Assembly (NCBI GenBank): GCA_024235755.1
Contig: JACKLV010000006.1
Location: forward strand, 1-64,000
DNA: 64,000 nucleotides
Reading direction: 5' to 3'
Source of the DNA: Burkholderiales bacterium
Lineage (GTDB): Bacteria > Pseudomonadota > Gammaproteobacteria > Burkholderiales > Nitrosomonadaceae
Shown: positions 43,133 to 50,787 of the stretch, piece after piece
How positions within the stretch are numbered: the stretch's first letter is position 1
How the letters are laid out: every line of letters starts with the position of its first letter
Program-made: the position numbers and the translations under genes
Notes under the pieces: model-generated
Seen by the model: only the letters and a program-made list of their open reading frames with translations
Told to the model about the DNA's origin: nothing
The model's database searches: none

Positions 43133-46015
43133 CATCGATATTTCCAAACTGACATTCACCGGCGAAGGCGGATCAACTTACACGCTGACCAGCGCCTCTG
43201 ACGTGGAAATCGATTCCAGTACTCAATTTACCGTCACATTAAGCGGCGCAGATCTAACCAACGTGGAAACGTTGCTCAACAAGGATGGCACCAGCTCATC
43301 GGACAGCACCGCTTATAACCTGGCGGCGGCTGAGGATTGGGCAGCAGGCGCGGACGCTGCAATAAATATTGCCGACCTTACCGGGAACGCGATTACAGTC
43401 AGCAACTATGCCGGACCCACAATCGCCTCGTCAACTTACGATGTCAGCACTGGTCAGCTTGTCATTACCGGTACCAATTTTGTCAGCCAATCCGGTGCAG
43501 CAAATGACCTCGATGCCTCATTGCTGACGATCACAGGAGATTGGGGAAGCTATACGCTGACGGACACCAACGATGTCGACATCACTTCGGCGACTTCGGC
43601 AACACTAACCTTGAGCACAACCGACCAGCTTAATGTCAATGGTTTGCTCAATAAAAACGGCACCACATCGGGCGGCGCAGTCACCTACAATCTGGCTGCC
43701 GCCGATAACTGGCTGTCAGGAGCACCTGCGGCAGATGATATCAGCGATACGACCGGAAACGGTATTACCGTCAGCAATGTAGCAACACCAACCATTGTTT
43801 CTGCTGTTTACGATGCGCCCAATCACAACTTATCTGTAACCGGCACCAATTTCTTCAAGAAACCCGGTGCAAACAACGATATTGATGCATCGCTGCTGAC
43901 CATGATCGGTGGCGATTCCGCTTCTTATACCTTACAAACCACATCGGATGTCGATATCACTTCGGCAACGTCATTTACCATTCACTTGAGCAATGGCGAT
44001 GATTCAACAATGTACGGTATATATAATCAACTCGGCACGCAATCATCCTATGGCACGATTTATGATATTCAGGCTGCAGACGGTTGGCTGACCGCAGCAG
44101 ACCCGGCTATAAACATTGTCGACAATAATGCCGAAGGCGGTGTAAACGTGATAATTGCGCCCATGTTCACCTCGAGTACTTATAACGCCACAACCGGTAC
44201 ATTAGTGGTCACAGGCAGTAACATTCAAGCTAACAGTGGCGGCAGCGATATTGATGTATCCAAGTTAACCTTTACCGGTGAAGGCGGTGCAGCATACACC
44301 TTGACGGATTCGGCGGATGTTGAACGTGATTCAACCTCGCAATTCACGGTAACATTCAGCGCAACAGACAAGGCTGCCGTCAACCTGCTGCTCAACAAAA
44401 TCGGCACTTCTTCTACCGGCGGCACAACTTACAATCTAGCCGCAGCCGATGACTGGAATACCAATATAACAACAAGCGATACTTCCGATTCTGTTGGCAT
44501 TAATGTTACTAACGTCCCTATTCCCGCCATCACATCGGCCACTTATGATGCCGCTACAGGCGTTCTAGCCGTAACCGGCACAGACTTCATAAGCCTCAGC
44601 GGCGCGACCAACGATATTATCGCCAACAAATTCACTTTGACCGGCGAAGGCGCAGAAACGTATACCTTGACGGATACCGCTAATGTCGAAATTACTTCCG
44701 CTACCGCATTCACGCTGACCCTGAGCGCAGCCGACAAGGCAGCCGTCAATCAGATTGTCAACAAGAACGGCACAACTTCGACCGGCGGCACTACCTACAA
44801 CCTTGCAGCCGCCGAAGACTGGGCTGCAGGCGCGGATGCAGCCGTCAATGTGGTCGACGCCACAGGAAACGGCATTACAGCAAGCAACGTCGCCGTACCC
44901 GCGATTACATCGGCAACATATAATGCTGGCACAGGCGCACTTGTGGTCACCGGTACCAACTTCCTGAAAGCCGCCGGTGCAACCAACGACATTGTCGCCA
45001 ACAAATTTACCGTCACCGGCGAAGGTGGTGCAACATATACCCTGACCGACACATCCAATGTCGAAATCACCTCCGACACAGTCTTCACGCTGACACTGAG
45101 CGCGACTGACAAAACGGCTATTAATCTGCTGGTCAACAAAAACGGCACGGCTTCCAACGATGCCACCCCATACAATCTGGCAGCCGCTGAAGACTGGATC
45201 GCCGGCGCCGATGCAGCGGTTAATGTGATCGATGCAGCTGGAAACAGTATCACTGCAAGCAACGCCACTGCCCCCGCCATCACATCGGCCACTTATGATG
45301 CCGCTACAGGCGTTCTAGCCGTAACCGGCACAGACTTCATAAGCCTCAGCGGCGCGACCAACGATATTATCGCCAACAAATTCACTTTGACCGGCGAAGG
45401 CGCAGAAACGTATACCTTGACGGATACCGCTAATGTCGAAATTACTTCCGCTACCGCATTCACGCTGACCCTGAGCGCAGCCGACAAGGCAGCCGTCAAT
45501 CAGATTGTCAACAAGAACGGCACAACTTCGACCGGCGGCACTACCTACAACCTTGCAGCCGCCGAAGACTGGGCTGCAGGCGCGGATGCAGCCGTCAATG
45601 TGGTCGACGCCACAGGAAACGGCATTACAGCAAGCAACGTCGCCGTACCCGCGATTACATCGGCAACATATAATGCTGGCACAGGCGCACTTGTGGTCAC
45701 CGGTACCAACTTCCTGAAAGCCGCCGGTGCAACCAACGACATTGTCGCCAACAAATTTACCGTCACCGGCGAAGGTGGTGCAACATATACCCTGACCGAC
45801 ACATCCAATGTCGAAATCACCTCCGACACAGTCTTCACGCTGACACTGAGCGCGACTGACAAAACGGCTATTAATCTGCTGGTCAACAAAAACGGCACGG
45901 CTTCCAACGATGCCACCCCATACAATCTGGCAGCCGCTGAAGACTGGATCGCCGGCGCCGATGCAGCGGTTAATGTGATCGATGCAGCTGGAAATGCTAT
46001 TACCGCAACAATTCC
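41190..46015 (+). repeat. Thirteen tandem copies of a 125-aa repeat (about 370-375 bp)
   Basis: Copies begin near 41190, 41557, 41920, 42299, 42669, 43041, 43420, 43788, 44159, 44521, 44898, 45273 and 45648, each marked by an 'ITSATY' motif. Most vary by substitutions; copies 8 and 9 are the most divergent. The repeat is rich in Thr, Ser and Ala with few Cys, as expected for extended beta-sandwich domains of an adhesin stalk. Confidence 0.85.
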
Positions 46016-47849
46016 AGCGCCTTCTTCCGGTGGCAGTGGCGGAAGCAGCAACGGAAGCAATGGAAATAATGGAAGCAGCGGCGGTAACACCGGCGTTACA
46101 ACAGCAAACATCGATGGCGTCAATATCAGTACGCAGACCGAAACCGATGGATCAAGAACCCTGACGATCCCCGTTGTCGACGGCACGCGTACGGAAGATC
46201 CGAGCACATTTTCCAGCGCACATGCGGATATTCCTGTTCTGACAAATAACAACGGAAATCCCGTGCTTTCGGTCAGTTTACCGACGGGCGTCGGTCTTGC
46301 CGCGAATGGTCGATCAACACCCATGAGTACGCAAAACGCAATCGGCGACCTGATCCAGCGCATTGAGCGGGAAACACTCAATGACAACGATTCATTATCG
46401 CAAATGACAATTCACGGTCAGAATTTTATCGCGTCATTATCGCAGGCTGAGCGAGTTTCAGTGCAAACGTTGACATTGACAGCCGGCAGTAGTCAGAATC
46501 CCGGCCTGCCCGTGATTATTAACGGCTCGAATTTGCCGGGCGACGGCAAACAAGCTCTGATCATTAACGCAGCGGATATGCCTTCAGGCACAATCATACA
46601 ACTAGACAATGTGGCGTTCGCAGCAATTATCGGCGCAGCCCGTGTTGTCAACGGAGCAGGCGCAAACTTTGCGGTTGGCAACAATCAGGCTCAGTACATT
46701 GTACTGGGCGCGGAAGACGACATTCTGTTTGGCGGCGGCGGCAATGACACGGTCGGCAGCCTGGGTGGAGACGACCAGACCGCGGGCGACGCCGGTGATG
46801 ACACCGTTTTCGGCGGCGCTGGCAACGACAGTCTGTCAGGGGGTAATGGAAGCGATGTTCTCAATGGCGGATGGGGATTTGACACTGCGACACAAGCAGG
46901 CCAATTGTCAGATTATCAACTGCGCATTAACGGAAACCATATTACATTTACTGACGGAAATGGCAACGTAGACACACTGACCGATATCGAGTTGATCCAG
47001 TTTGAGAATGGTTCCAGCGTAGCAATCGCTTATTCCAACAACGAAGCAGTCGCACATCATCTGGTTAAGACCTGGCTTGACCGTGACCTGACGCCAGAAG
47101 AAGGCAATGCTATACAAAACTGGACTGGTACTGATGCCAGTCTCATCGTCGAAGCTTTTCTTAGACTCCCAGAAGCTGCCGGTCTCAGGCATATGACAGC
47201 CGAGGAGCTGCTGACAGGTTTAAATAATAATCCCAATATTATTCAGCTAGATGTTGATCGCAGCGTCATCGGCAATGACAGCAATAATCAAGGGTATTTA
47301 CCGCTGGGGCTCGCATTAAGTGCCGATGGCAGAGACGGATACGACGTGCTCAGAATGCAAGGCGCACACGAAGATGTGCATATTGAGCTAGTCAATGACA
47401 CACTTGAAATTACCCGCTTGGAAGACGGCGCCATGCTTAGCCTTACCAACGCAGAAATGATCGCATTCGACAACGGCGAAAATATTCTGCTGGCGCACAA
47501 TCAGGTGGAAGACATCCTGGGGCGCTTGTTCCAGACTTTCTTTGACCGTGACGCTACCATCGAAGAATGGCAATTAGGACATGAAGCACTGGCAAACAAC
47601 ATCAACTCCGATGTGATATTGAACTGGTTTCAGAATCATGCCAATTTGAACACATTAAATGATGCCGATTATATTCAGGCGCTCTACAGCCAGACTTTTG
47701 GAAGAACCGCAACCGAAACCGAACTCAATCTGCAACAGTTAAGGCTTGAAAACGGCGAAATCACGCGCGATTGGCTCGCGGTCGATATCGCCGGCAGCGA
47801 TGAAGCGATTACCACCATCGGTAATGTCTTGTTCGTCGAAGGCGTGTGA
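43203..47849 (+). CDS. Giant repeat exoprotein, C-terminal part after the frameshift (RTX and DUF4214)
   Basis: Continuation of the gene begun at 40091, in the next frame. The coding sense starts right after 43113; the first in-frame start codon (GTG, 43203) has no ribosome site, so it is unlikely to be made alone. It holds the remaining repeat copies to about 46015, a Gly/Ser/Asn linker, a central domain, then RTX-type calcium-binding nonapeptides (DILFGGGGNDTVGSLGGDDQ, DTVFGGAGNDSLSGGNGSDV near 46720-46870). Two DUF4214-like segments end it (VKTWLDRDLTPEEGNAIQNW; LFQTFFDRDATIEEWQLGHE, ALYSQTFGRTATETELNL). This C-terminus fits type I secretion and calcium-dependent folding outside the cell. 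No transporter genes are adjacent. Confidence 0.8.
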   Translation: MEIDSSTQFTVTLSGADLTNVETLLNKDGTSSSDSTAYNLAAAEDWAAGADAAINIADLTGNAITVSNYAGPTIASSTYDVSTGQLVITGTNFVSQSGAANDLDASLLTITGDWGSYTLTDTNDVDITSATSATLTLSTTDQLNVNGLLNKNGTTSGGAVTYNLAAADNWLSGAPAADDISDTTGNGITVSNVATPTIVSAVYDAPNHNLSVTGTNFFKKPGANNDIDASLLTMIGGDSASYTLQTTSDVDITSATSFTIHLSNGDDSTMYGIYNQLGTQSSYGTIYDIQAADGWLTAADPAINIVDNNAEGGVNVIIAPMFTSSTYNATTGTLVVTGSNIQANSGGSDIDVSKLTFTGEGGAAYTLTDSADVERDSTSQFTVTFSATDKAAVNLLLNKIGTSSTGGTTYNLAAADDWNTNITTSDTSDSVGINVTNVPIPAITSATYDAATGVLAVTGTDFISLSGATNDIIANKFTLTGEGAETYTLTDTANVEITSATAFTLTLSAADKAAVNQIVNKNGTTSTGGTTYNLAAAEDWAAGADAAVNVVDATGNGITASNVAVPAITSATYNAGTGALVVTGTNFLKAAGATNDIVANKFTVTGEGGATYTLTDTSNVEITSDTVFTLTLSATDKTAINLLVNKNGTASNDATPYNLAAAEDWIAGADAAVNVIDAAGNSITASNATAPAITSATYDAATGVLAVTGTDFISLSGATNDIIANKFTLTGEGAETYTLTDTANVEITSATAFTLTLSAADKAAVNQIVNKNGTTSTGGTTYNLAAAEDWAAGADAAVNVVDATGNGITASNVAVPAITSATYNAGTGALVVTGTNFLKAAGATNDIVANKFTVTGEGGATYTLTDTSNVEITSDTVFTLTLSATDKTAINLLVNKNGTASNDATPYNLAAAEDWIAGADAAVNVIDAAGNAITATIPAPSSGGSGGSSNGSNGNNGSSGGNTGVTTANIDGVNISTQTETDGSRTLTIPVVDGTRTEDPSTFSSAHADIPVLTNNNGNPVLSVSLPTGVGLAANGRSTPMSTQNAIGDLIQRIERETLNDNDSLSQMTIHGQNFIASLSQAERVSVQTLTLTAGSSQNPGLPVIINGSNLPGDGKQALIINAADMPSGTIIQLDNVAFAAIIGAARVVNGAGANFAVGNNQAQYIVLGAEDDILFGGGGNDTVGSLGGDDQTAGDAGDDTVFGGAGNDSLSGGNGSDVLNGGWGFDTATQAGQLSDYQLRINGNHITFTDGNGNVDTLTDIELIQFENGSSVAIAYSNNEAVAHHLVKTWLDRDLTPEEGNAIQNWTGTDASLIVEAFLRLPEAAGLRHMTAEELLTGLNNNPNIIQLDVDRSVIGNDSNNQGYLPLGLALSADGRDGYDVLRMQGAHEDVHIELVNDTLEITRLEDGAMLSLTNAEMIAFDNGENILLAHNQVEDILGRLFQTFFDRDATIEEWQLGHEALANNINSDVILNWFQNHANLNTLNDADYIQALYSQTFGRTATETELNLQQLRLENGEITRDWLAVDIAGSDEAITTIGNVLFVEGV
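44523..45994 (+). repeat. 722-bp direct repeat with a 750-bp period inside the exoprotein gene
   Basis: 44523-45244 and 45273-45994 read identically over 722 bp with no difference that I could find; the copies are 28 bp apart. Each covers two repeat units (copies 10-11 and 12-13). All other units in the gene differ clearly from one another, so this is a recent duplication or gene conversion of a two-unit block. Confidence 0.9.
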
Positions 47850-47869
47850 TTTGGCAGCTAAAACAACAA

Positions 47870-48556
47870 CTACGCCAACATCCCGTCAACCAACCGTATC
47901 TGACGCGAACAGCGATGGGACAACTGTTCATCGTGGGTCACCAGCACTAAAGTTGTGCCGTGTTCACGATTGAGTTCAAACATGAGCTCGATGATTTGCT
48001 TTCCGGTAGACGAATCAAGATTGCCGGTTGGCTCATCTGCAAGCAATAACTTGGGATCGGTGGCAAATGCGCGCGCAATGGCGACGCGTTGCTGCTCACC
48101 ACCCGAAAGTTGTTTGGGATAATGGCCCAGACGTTGCGTCAGACCGACGCGTTCTAGCAATCTACGAGCGGTTGGCTCAGCAGACGGACTCCCGGAAAGT
48201 TCAAGCGGCAGCATAACATTTTCCAGCGCTGTCAATGCCGGAAGCAACTGAAACGATTGAAACACAAAACCCAGAACCCTGCCACGCAATGCTGCCCGGC
48301 TGTCTTCATCGAGTGCAAAAATGTCGGTATCATCCAAATGAACTTTACCGGATGTCGGCACATCCAATCCTGCAAGCAAACCCAGCAGGGTCGATTTGCC
48401 AGAACCTGACGCACCGACGATGGCTACCGCCTCACCGGCTTCCACTTCGAGATTGATGTCTTTTAGAATAGTCAGCTTCTCATCACCGGTATTGACTTGT
48501 TTAGTCAGTGTATTTGTCCACAAAATAGGTTTTTTAACAAGATTAGGCACAACCAT
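47870..48556 (-). CDS. ybbA: ABC transporter ATP-binding protein, YbbA/LolD type
   Basis: 228-aa ATPase of the MacB/LolD family. Walker A is VGASGSGKSTLL (near residue 48), Q-loop FVFQSFQLLP, signature QLSGGEQQRVAIARA, Walker B LLLADEPTGNLDS, H-loop LVTHDE. The partner permease YbbP is not next to it in this window. It is divergent from tesA and the two start codons overlap: the ybbA ATG is on 48556-48554 and the tesA ATG on 48555-48557. AGGA 8 nt upstream of its start lies inside the tesA frame. Confidence 0.93.
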   Translation of the reverse strand: MVVPNLVKKPILWTNTLTKQVNTGDEKLTILKDINLEVEAGEAVAIVGASGSGKSTLLGLLAGLDVPTSGKVHLDDTDIFALDEDSRAALRGRVLGFVFQSFQLLPALTALENVMLPLELSGSPSAEPTARRLLERVGLTQRLGHYPKQLSGGEQQRVAIARAFATDPKLLLADEPTGNLDSSTGKQIIELMFELNREHGTTLVLVTHDEQLSHRCSRQIRLVDGMLA

Positions 48557-49208
48557 GAAACATTTCCTAGCAATTTTAATATTCTTTTTTTTCGTCGCGC
48601 CTGGTACAGCGGCATCGAACGATCAACAAACCACGACCATTATGGTATTTGGTGACAGCCTTTCTGCAAACTATGGCATACCGACAGAGGCCGGATGGGT
48701 TCACTTACTGGAACAACGGCTACAAACTCTATCTCCAGTTTTTCAAGTGGTAAACGCCAGTATCAGCGGTGAAACAACGCTTGGCGGGCGTAACCGAATC
48801 CAGCAAGCGATCGAACAACACCATCCGGATATCGTCATCCTGGGGTTAGGCGCTAACGACGGCCTGCGCGGTACGGCTATCAAAACAATTTACGAAAACC
48901 TGGAAACGATCATCAATATCTGTCAGCAAAACAATATATCGGTATTATTGGCAGGGATGCAGCTGCCGCCCAATTATGGCATGACTTATACGCAAAAGTT
49001 CCAGAGCATTTACTCACAACTCGCACAACGATATCAGACAGCCTTAGTTCCGTTTTTGCTAGCCGGGTTTGGCGAAAAACAGGAATTTTTTCAAACTGAC
49101 GGCATACACCCTACGGTCTTAGCTCAAGAAAAAATTGCCGAAAATGTATGGGTCGTTCTGCACACCATGATCCGTAATAATATAGCAACCATTCGTTCAG
49201 AAAGCTGA
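48555..49208 (+). CDS. tesA: Arylesterase / acyl-CoA thioesterase I, TesA
   Basis: 217-aa periplasmic SGNH hydrolase. Signal MKHFLAILIFFFFVAPGTAA, cleavage about residue 19-21. The block I motif VFGDSLSANYGIP carries the nucleophile Ser, GLGANDGLRG the Asn of block III, and DGIHPT the Asp-His pair. Known members hydrolyse acyl-CoAs, esters and lysophospholipids. The larger open frame from 48396 overlaps ybbA and is not used; the signal peptide fixes the start at 48555. Confidence 0.94.
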   Translation: MKHFLAILIFFFFVAPGTAASNDQQTTTIMVFGDSLSANYGIPTEAGWVHLLEQRLQTLSPVFQVVNASISGETTLGGRNRIQQAIEQHHPDIVILGLGANDGLRGTAIKTIYENLETIINICQQNNISVLLAGMQLPPNYGMTYTQKFQSIYSQLAQRYQTALVPFLLAGFGEKQEFFQTDGIHPTVLAQEKIAENVWVVLHTMIRNNIATIRSES

Positions 49209-49281
49209 ACTTCAAAAATCACAGGACAAAGTTTTTTACCCAATTGCGTTCCGATGCTTACAGTGAACCGTGATTACTTTA

Positions 49282-50283
49282 TCACACGGCCCGTTCAAGC
49301 TGTAAGATAAATGCCCGTAAATCATTGGGCAATGGCGCTTTCAGGTCTAATTGTTGTCCACTCAACGGATGCTCAATCTTCATACTGTCAGCATGCAGGA
49401 ACATCCTGGCCAAACCTAGCGCCTGCCCCATACTGCTCTGGTTTTTAGCCAGTTGCTTGTTCAAGGTAAAATCGCCATATTTGTCGTCGCCAACGATTGG
49501 ATAACCCAGATGTGCCAGATGGATACGAATCTGATGCGTGCGCCCTGTTTTAAGTTCAGCGTCCAACAAACTGAAATTCTGCCATGCCTTAACCAGCTTA
49601 AACAAGGTATGTGCAGCCATCACCTTAGGTGTACCCTGACCCTGCGATAATGGGGACTTTGCTGTTGCAACTGCCACACGTCGTTCGCCTTCGGCAGTCA
49701 TGTATTTAATCAGCGGCAATCTCACATTTTGTGTTGAGTTGGACCATTTGCCTTTTACCACGACCTGGTAATGCTTTTCAGTCAGACCTGAACGAATCTG
49801 GCGGTGCAATTCAACCAGGGCACTACGCTTTTTTGCCAGCATCAATACACCGGACGTTTCCCTGTCCAACCGATGCACCAGTTCAAGAAATCTGAGTTCT
49901 GGCCTTTGCGCGCGCAGTTGTTCAATAACGCCAAAACTGACACCACTGCCACCATGAACCGCTATGCCTGATGGTTTATTTACCACTAACAAAGCAGCGT
50001 CCTCGAAGACAATATCAAATGCAACAAACGAGACCGGAAGTTTTTTTTGCTGCTGCGAATGTTGTGTCAAGGGCGTGCGAACCGGCGGTATACGCAGTTG
50101 ATCACCCGCCTGCAATCGATAGTGAAAATTTACGCGCTTACCGTTTACACGCACCTGGCCACTACGCAGCAACTGGTAAATATGGCTTTTCGGTACATTT
50201 TTGAAGCGTTTGAAAAAGAAATTATCAATTCGCTGATTGTCACCGTCTTCCACGATGCGTTCAATTACAACCGATGCATTCAA
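49282..50283 (-). CDS. rluC: 23S rRNA pseudouridine synthase RluC
   Basis: 333-aa enzyme making pseudouridines in 23S rRNA (positions 955, 2504 and 2580 in E. coli). The N-terminal S4 domain (KSHIYQLLRSGQVRVNGKRV) is followed by the RluA-type catalytic domain with ELVHRLDRETSGVLMLAKKR, which contains the catalytic Asp, plus GRTHQIRIHLAHLGYPIVGD. The gene is divergent from rne; rluC and rne are neighbours in many proteobacteria, which supports the assignment over RluA or RluD. Confidence 0.93.
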   Translation of the reverse strand: MNASVVIERIVEDGDNQRIDNFFFKRFKNVPKSHIYQLLRSGQVRVNGKRVNFHYRLQAGDQLRIPPVRTPLTQHSQQQKKLPVSFVAFDIVFEDAALLVVNKPSGIAVHGGSGVSFGVIEQLRAQRPELRFLELVHRLDRETSGVLMLAKKRSALVELHRQIRSGLTEKHYQVVVKGKWSNSTQNVRLPLIKYMTAEGERRVAVATAKSPLSQGQGTPKVMAAHTLFKLVKAWQNFSLLDAELKTGRTHQIRIHLAHLGYPIVGDDKYGDFTLNKQLAKNQSSMGQALGLARMFLHADSMKIEHPLSGQQLDLKAPLPNDLRAFILQLERAV

Positions 50284-50787
50284 TAGAATTTTTTGCCTAT
50301 ATGCTATGTTTTACTTATAATTTACGACTTATGAATTTACTTCAATTAAAAATAACTTAGAAAAAAGTAAATTTATAATAATTTTTTATTTTTTGCTTGA
50401 CAGTTTCATCCGGAAGGAATTGCCAATTATTTCTGAATCTGAATTCAGTATTTTAAAATTATCTTGGTTTTATTTCTTCCACAACATTCCTAGATATTTT
50501 ACTTAACAAAGATTGTACCGCCAAATAATACTGTCTTTTTTTAAAGACAGTATTGAATATATTTTCAATATTTGCGAATTTAATTCAATAGTTTTTTGTA
50601 ATAAATAATATAATAGGTACAAAAAAACTGATTTTGACAGAACAGGCACGTCAAAAAGATGTTTTATTATTTTTTAACAACAAAAATTGCTTAATAAAAA
50701 TTACCAATACCAAACTGGCTCGAGTCTCGTCATCTCAATTATGTTTTTGAAAATTTATCATTGTGTAAATACACGTTAGGCATATAA
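50284..50787. promoter_or_regulatory. Long AT-rich leader of rne
   Basis: About 500 bases between divergent rluC and rne, with no gene. It is strongly AT-rich and contains strong hairpins at 50526-50570. In E. coli the long rne leader is the target through which RNase E limits its own synthesis; a long structured leader here fits the same role, by analogy only. Confidence 0.5.
50526..50570 (+). promoter_or_regulatory. Tandem hairpins in the rne leader
   Basis: AATACTGTCTTT (50527-50538) pairs perfectly with AAAGACAGTATT (50543-50554) around a TTTT loop, a 12-bp stem. A second hairpin, TATTGAA / TTCAATA with a 6-nt loop (50551-50570), shares the end of the first, so the two compete. They lie about 220-260 nt before the rne ATG and would be in its leader RNA if transcription starts upstream. 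Confidence 0.5.

Noticed and set aside
41190..46015. Tandem repeats considered as a CRISPR-like or satellite array
   Set aside because: The period is about 125 codons, the repeats are in frame within a long coding sequence and encode a repeated protein domain.
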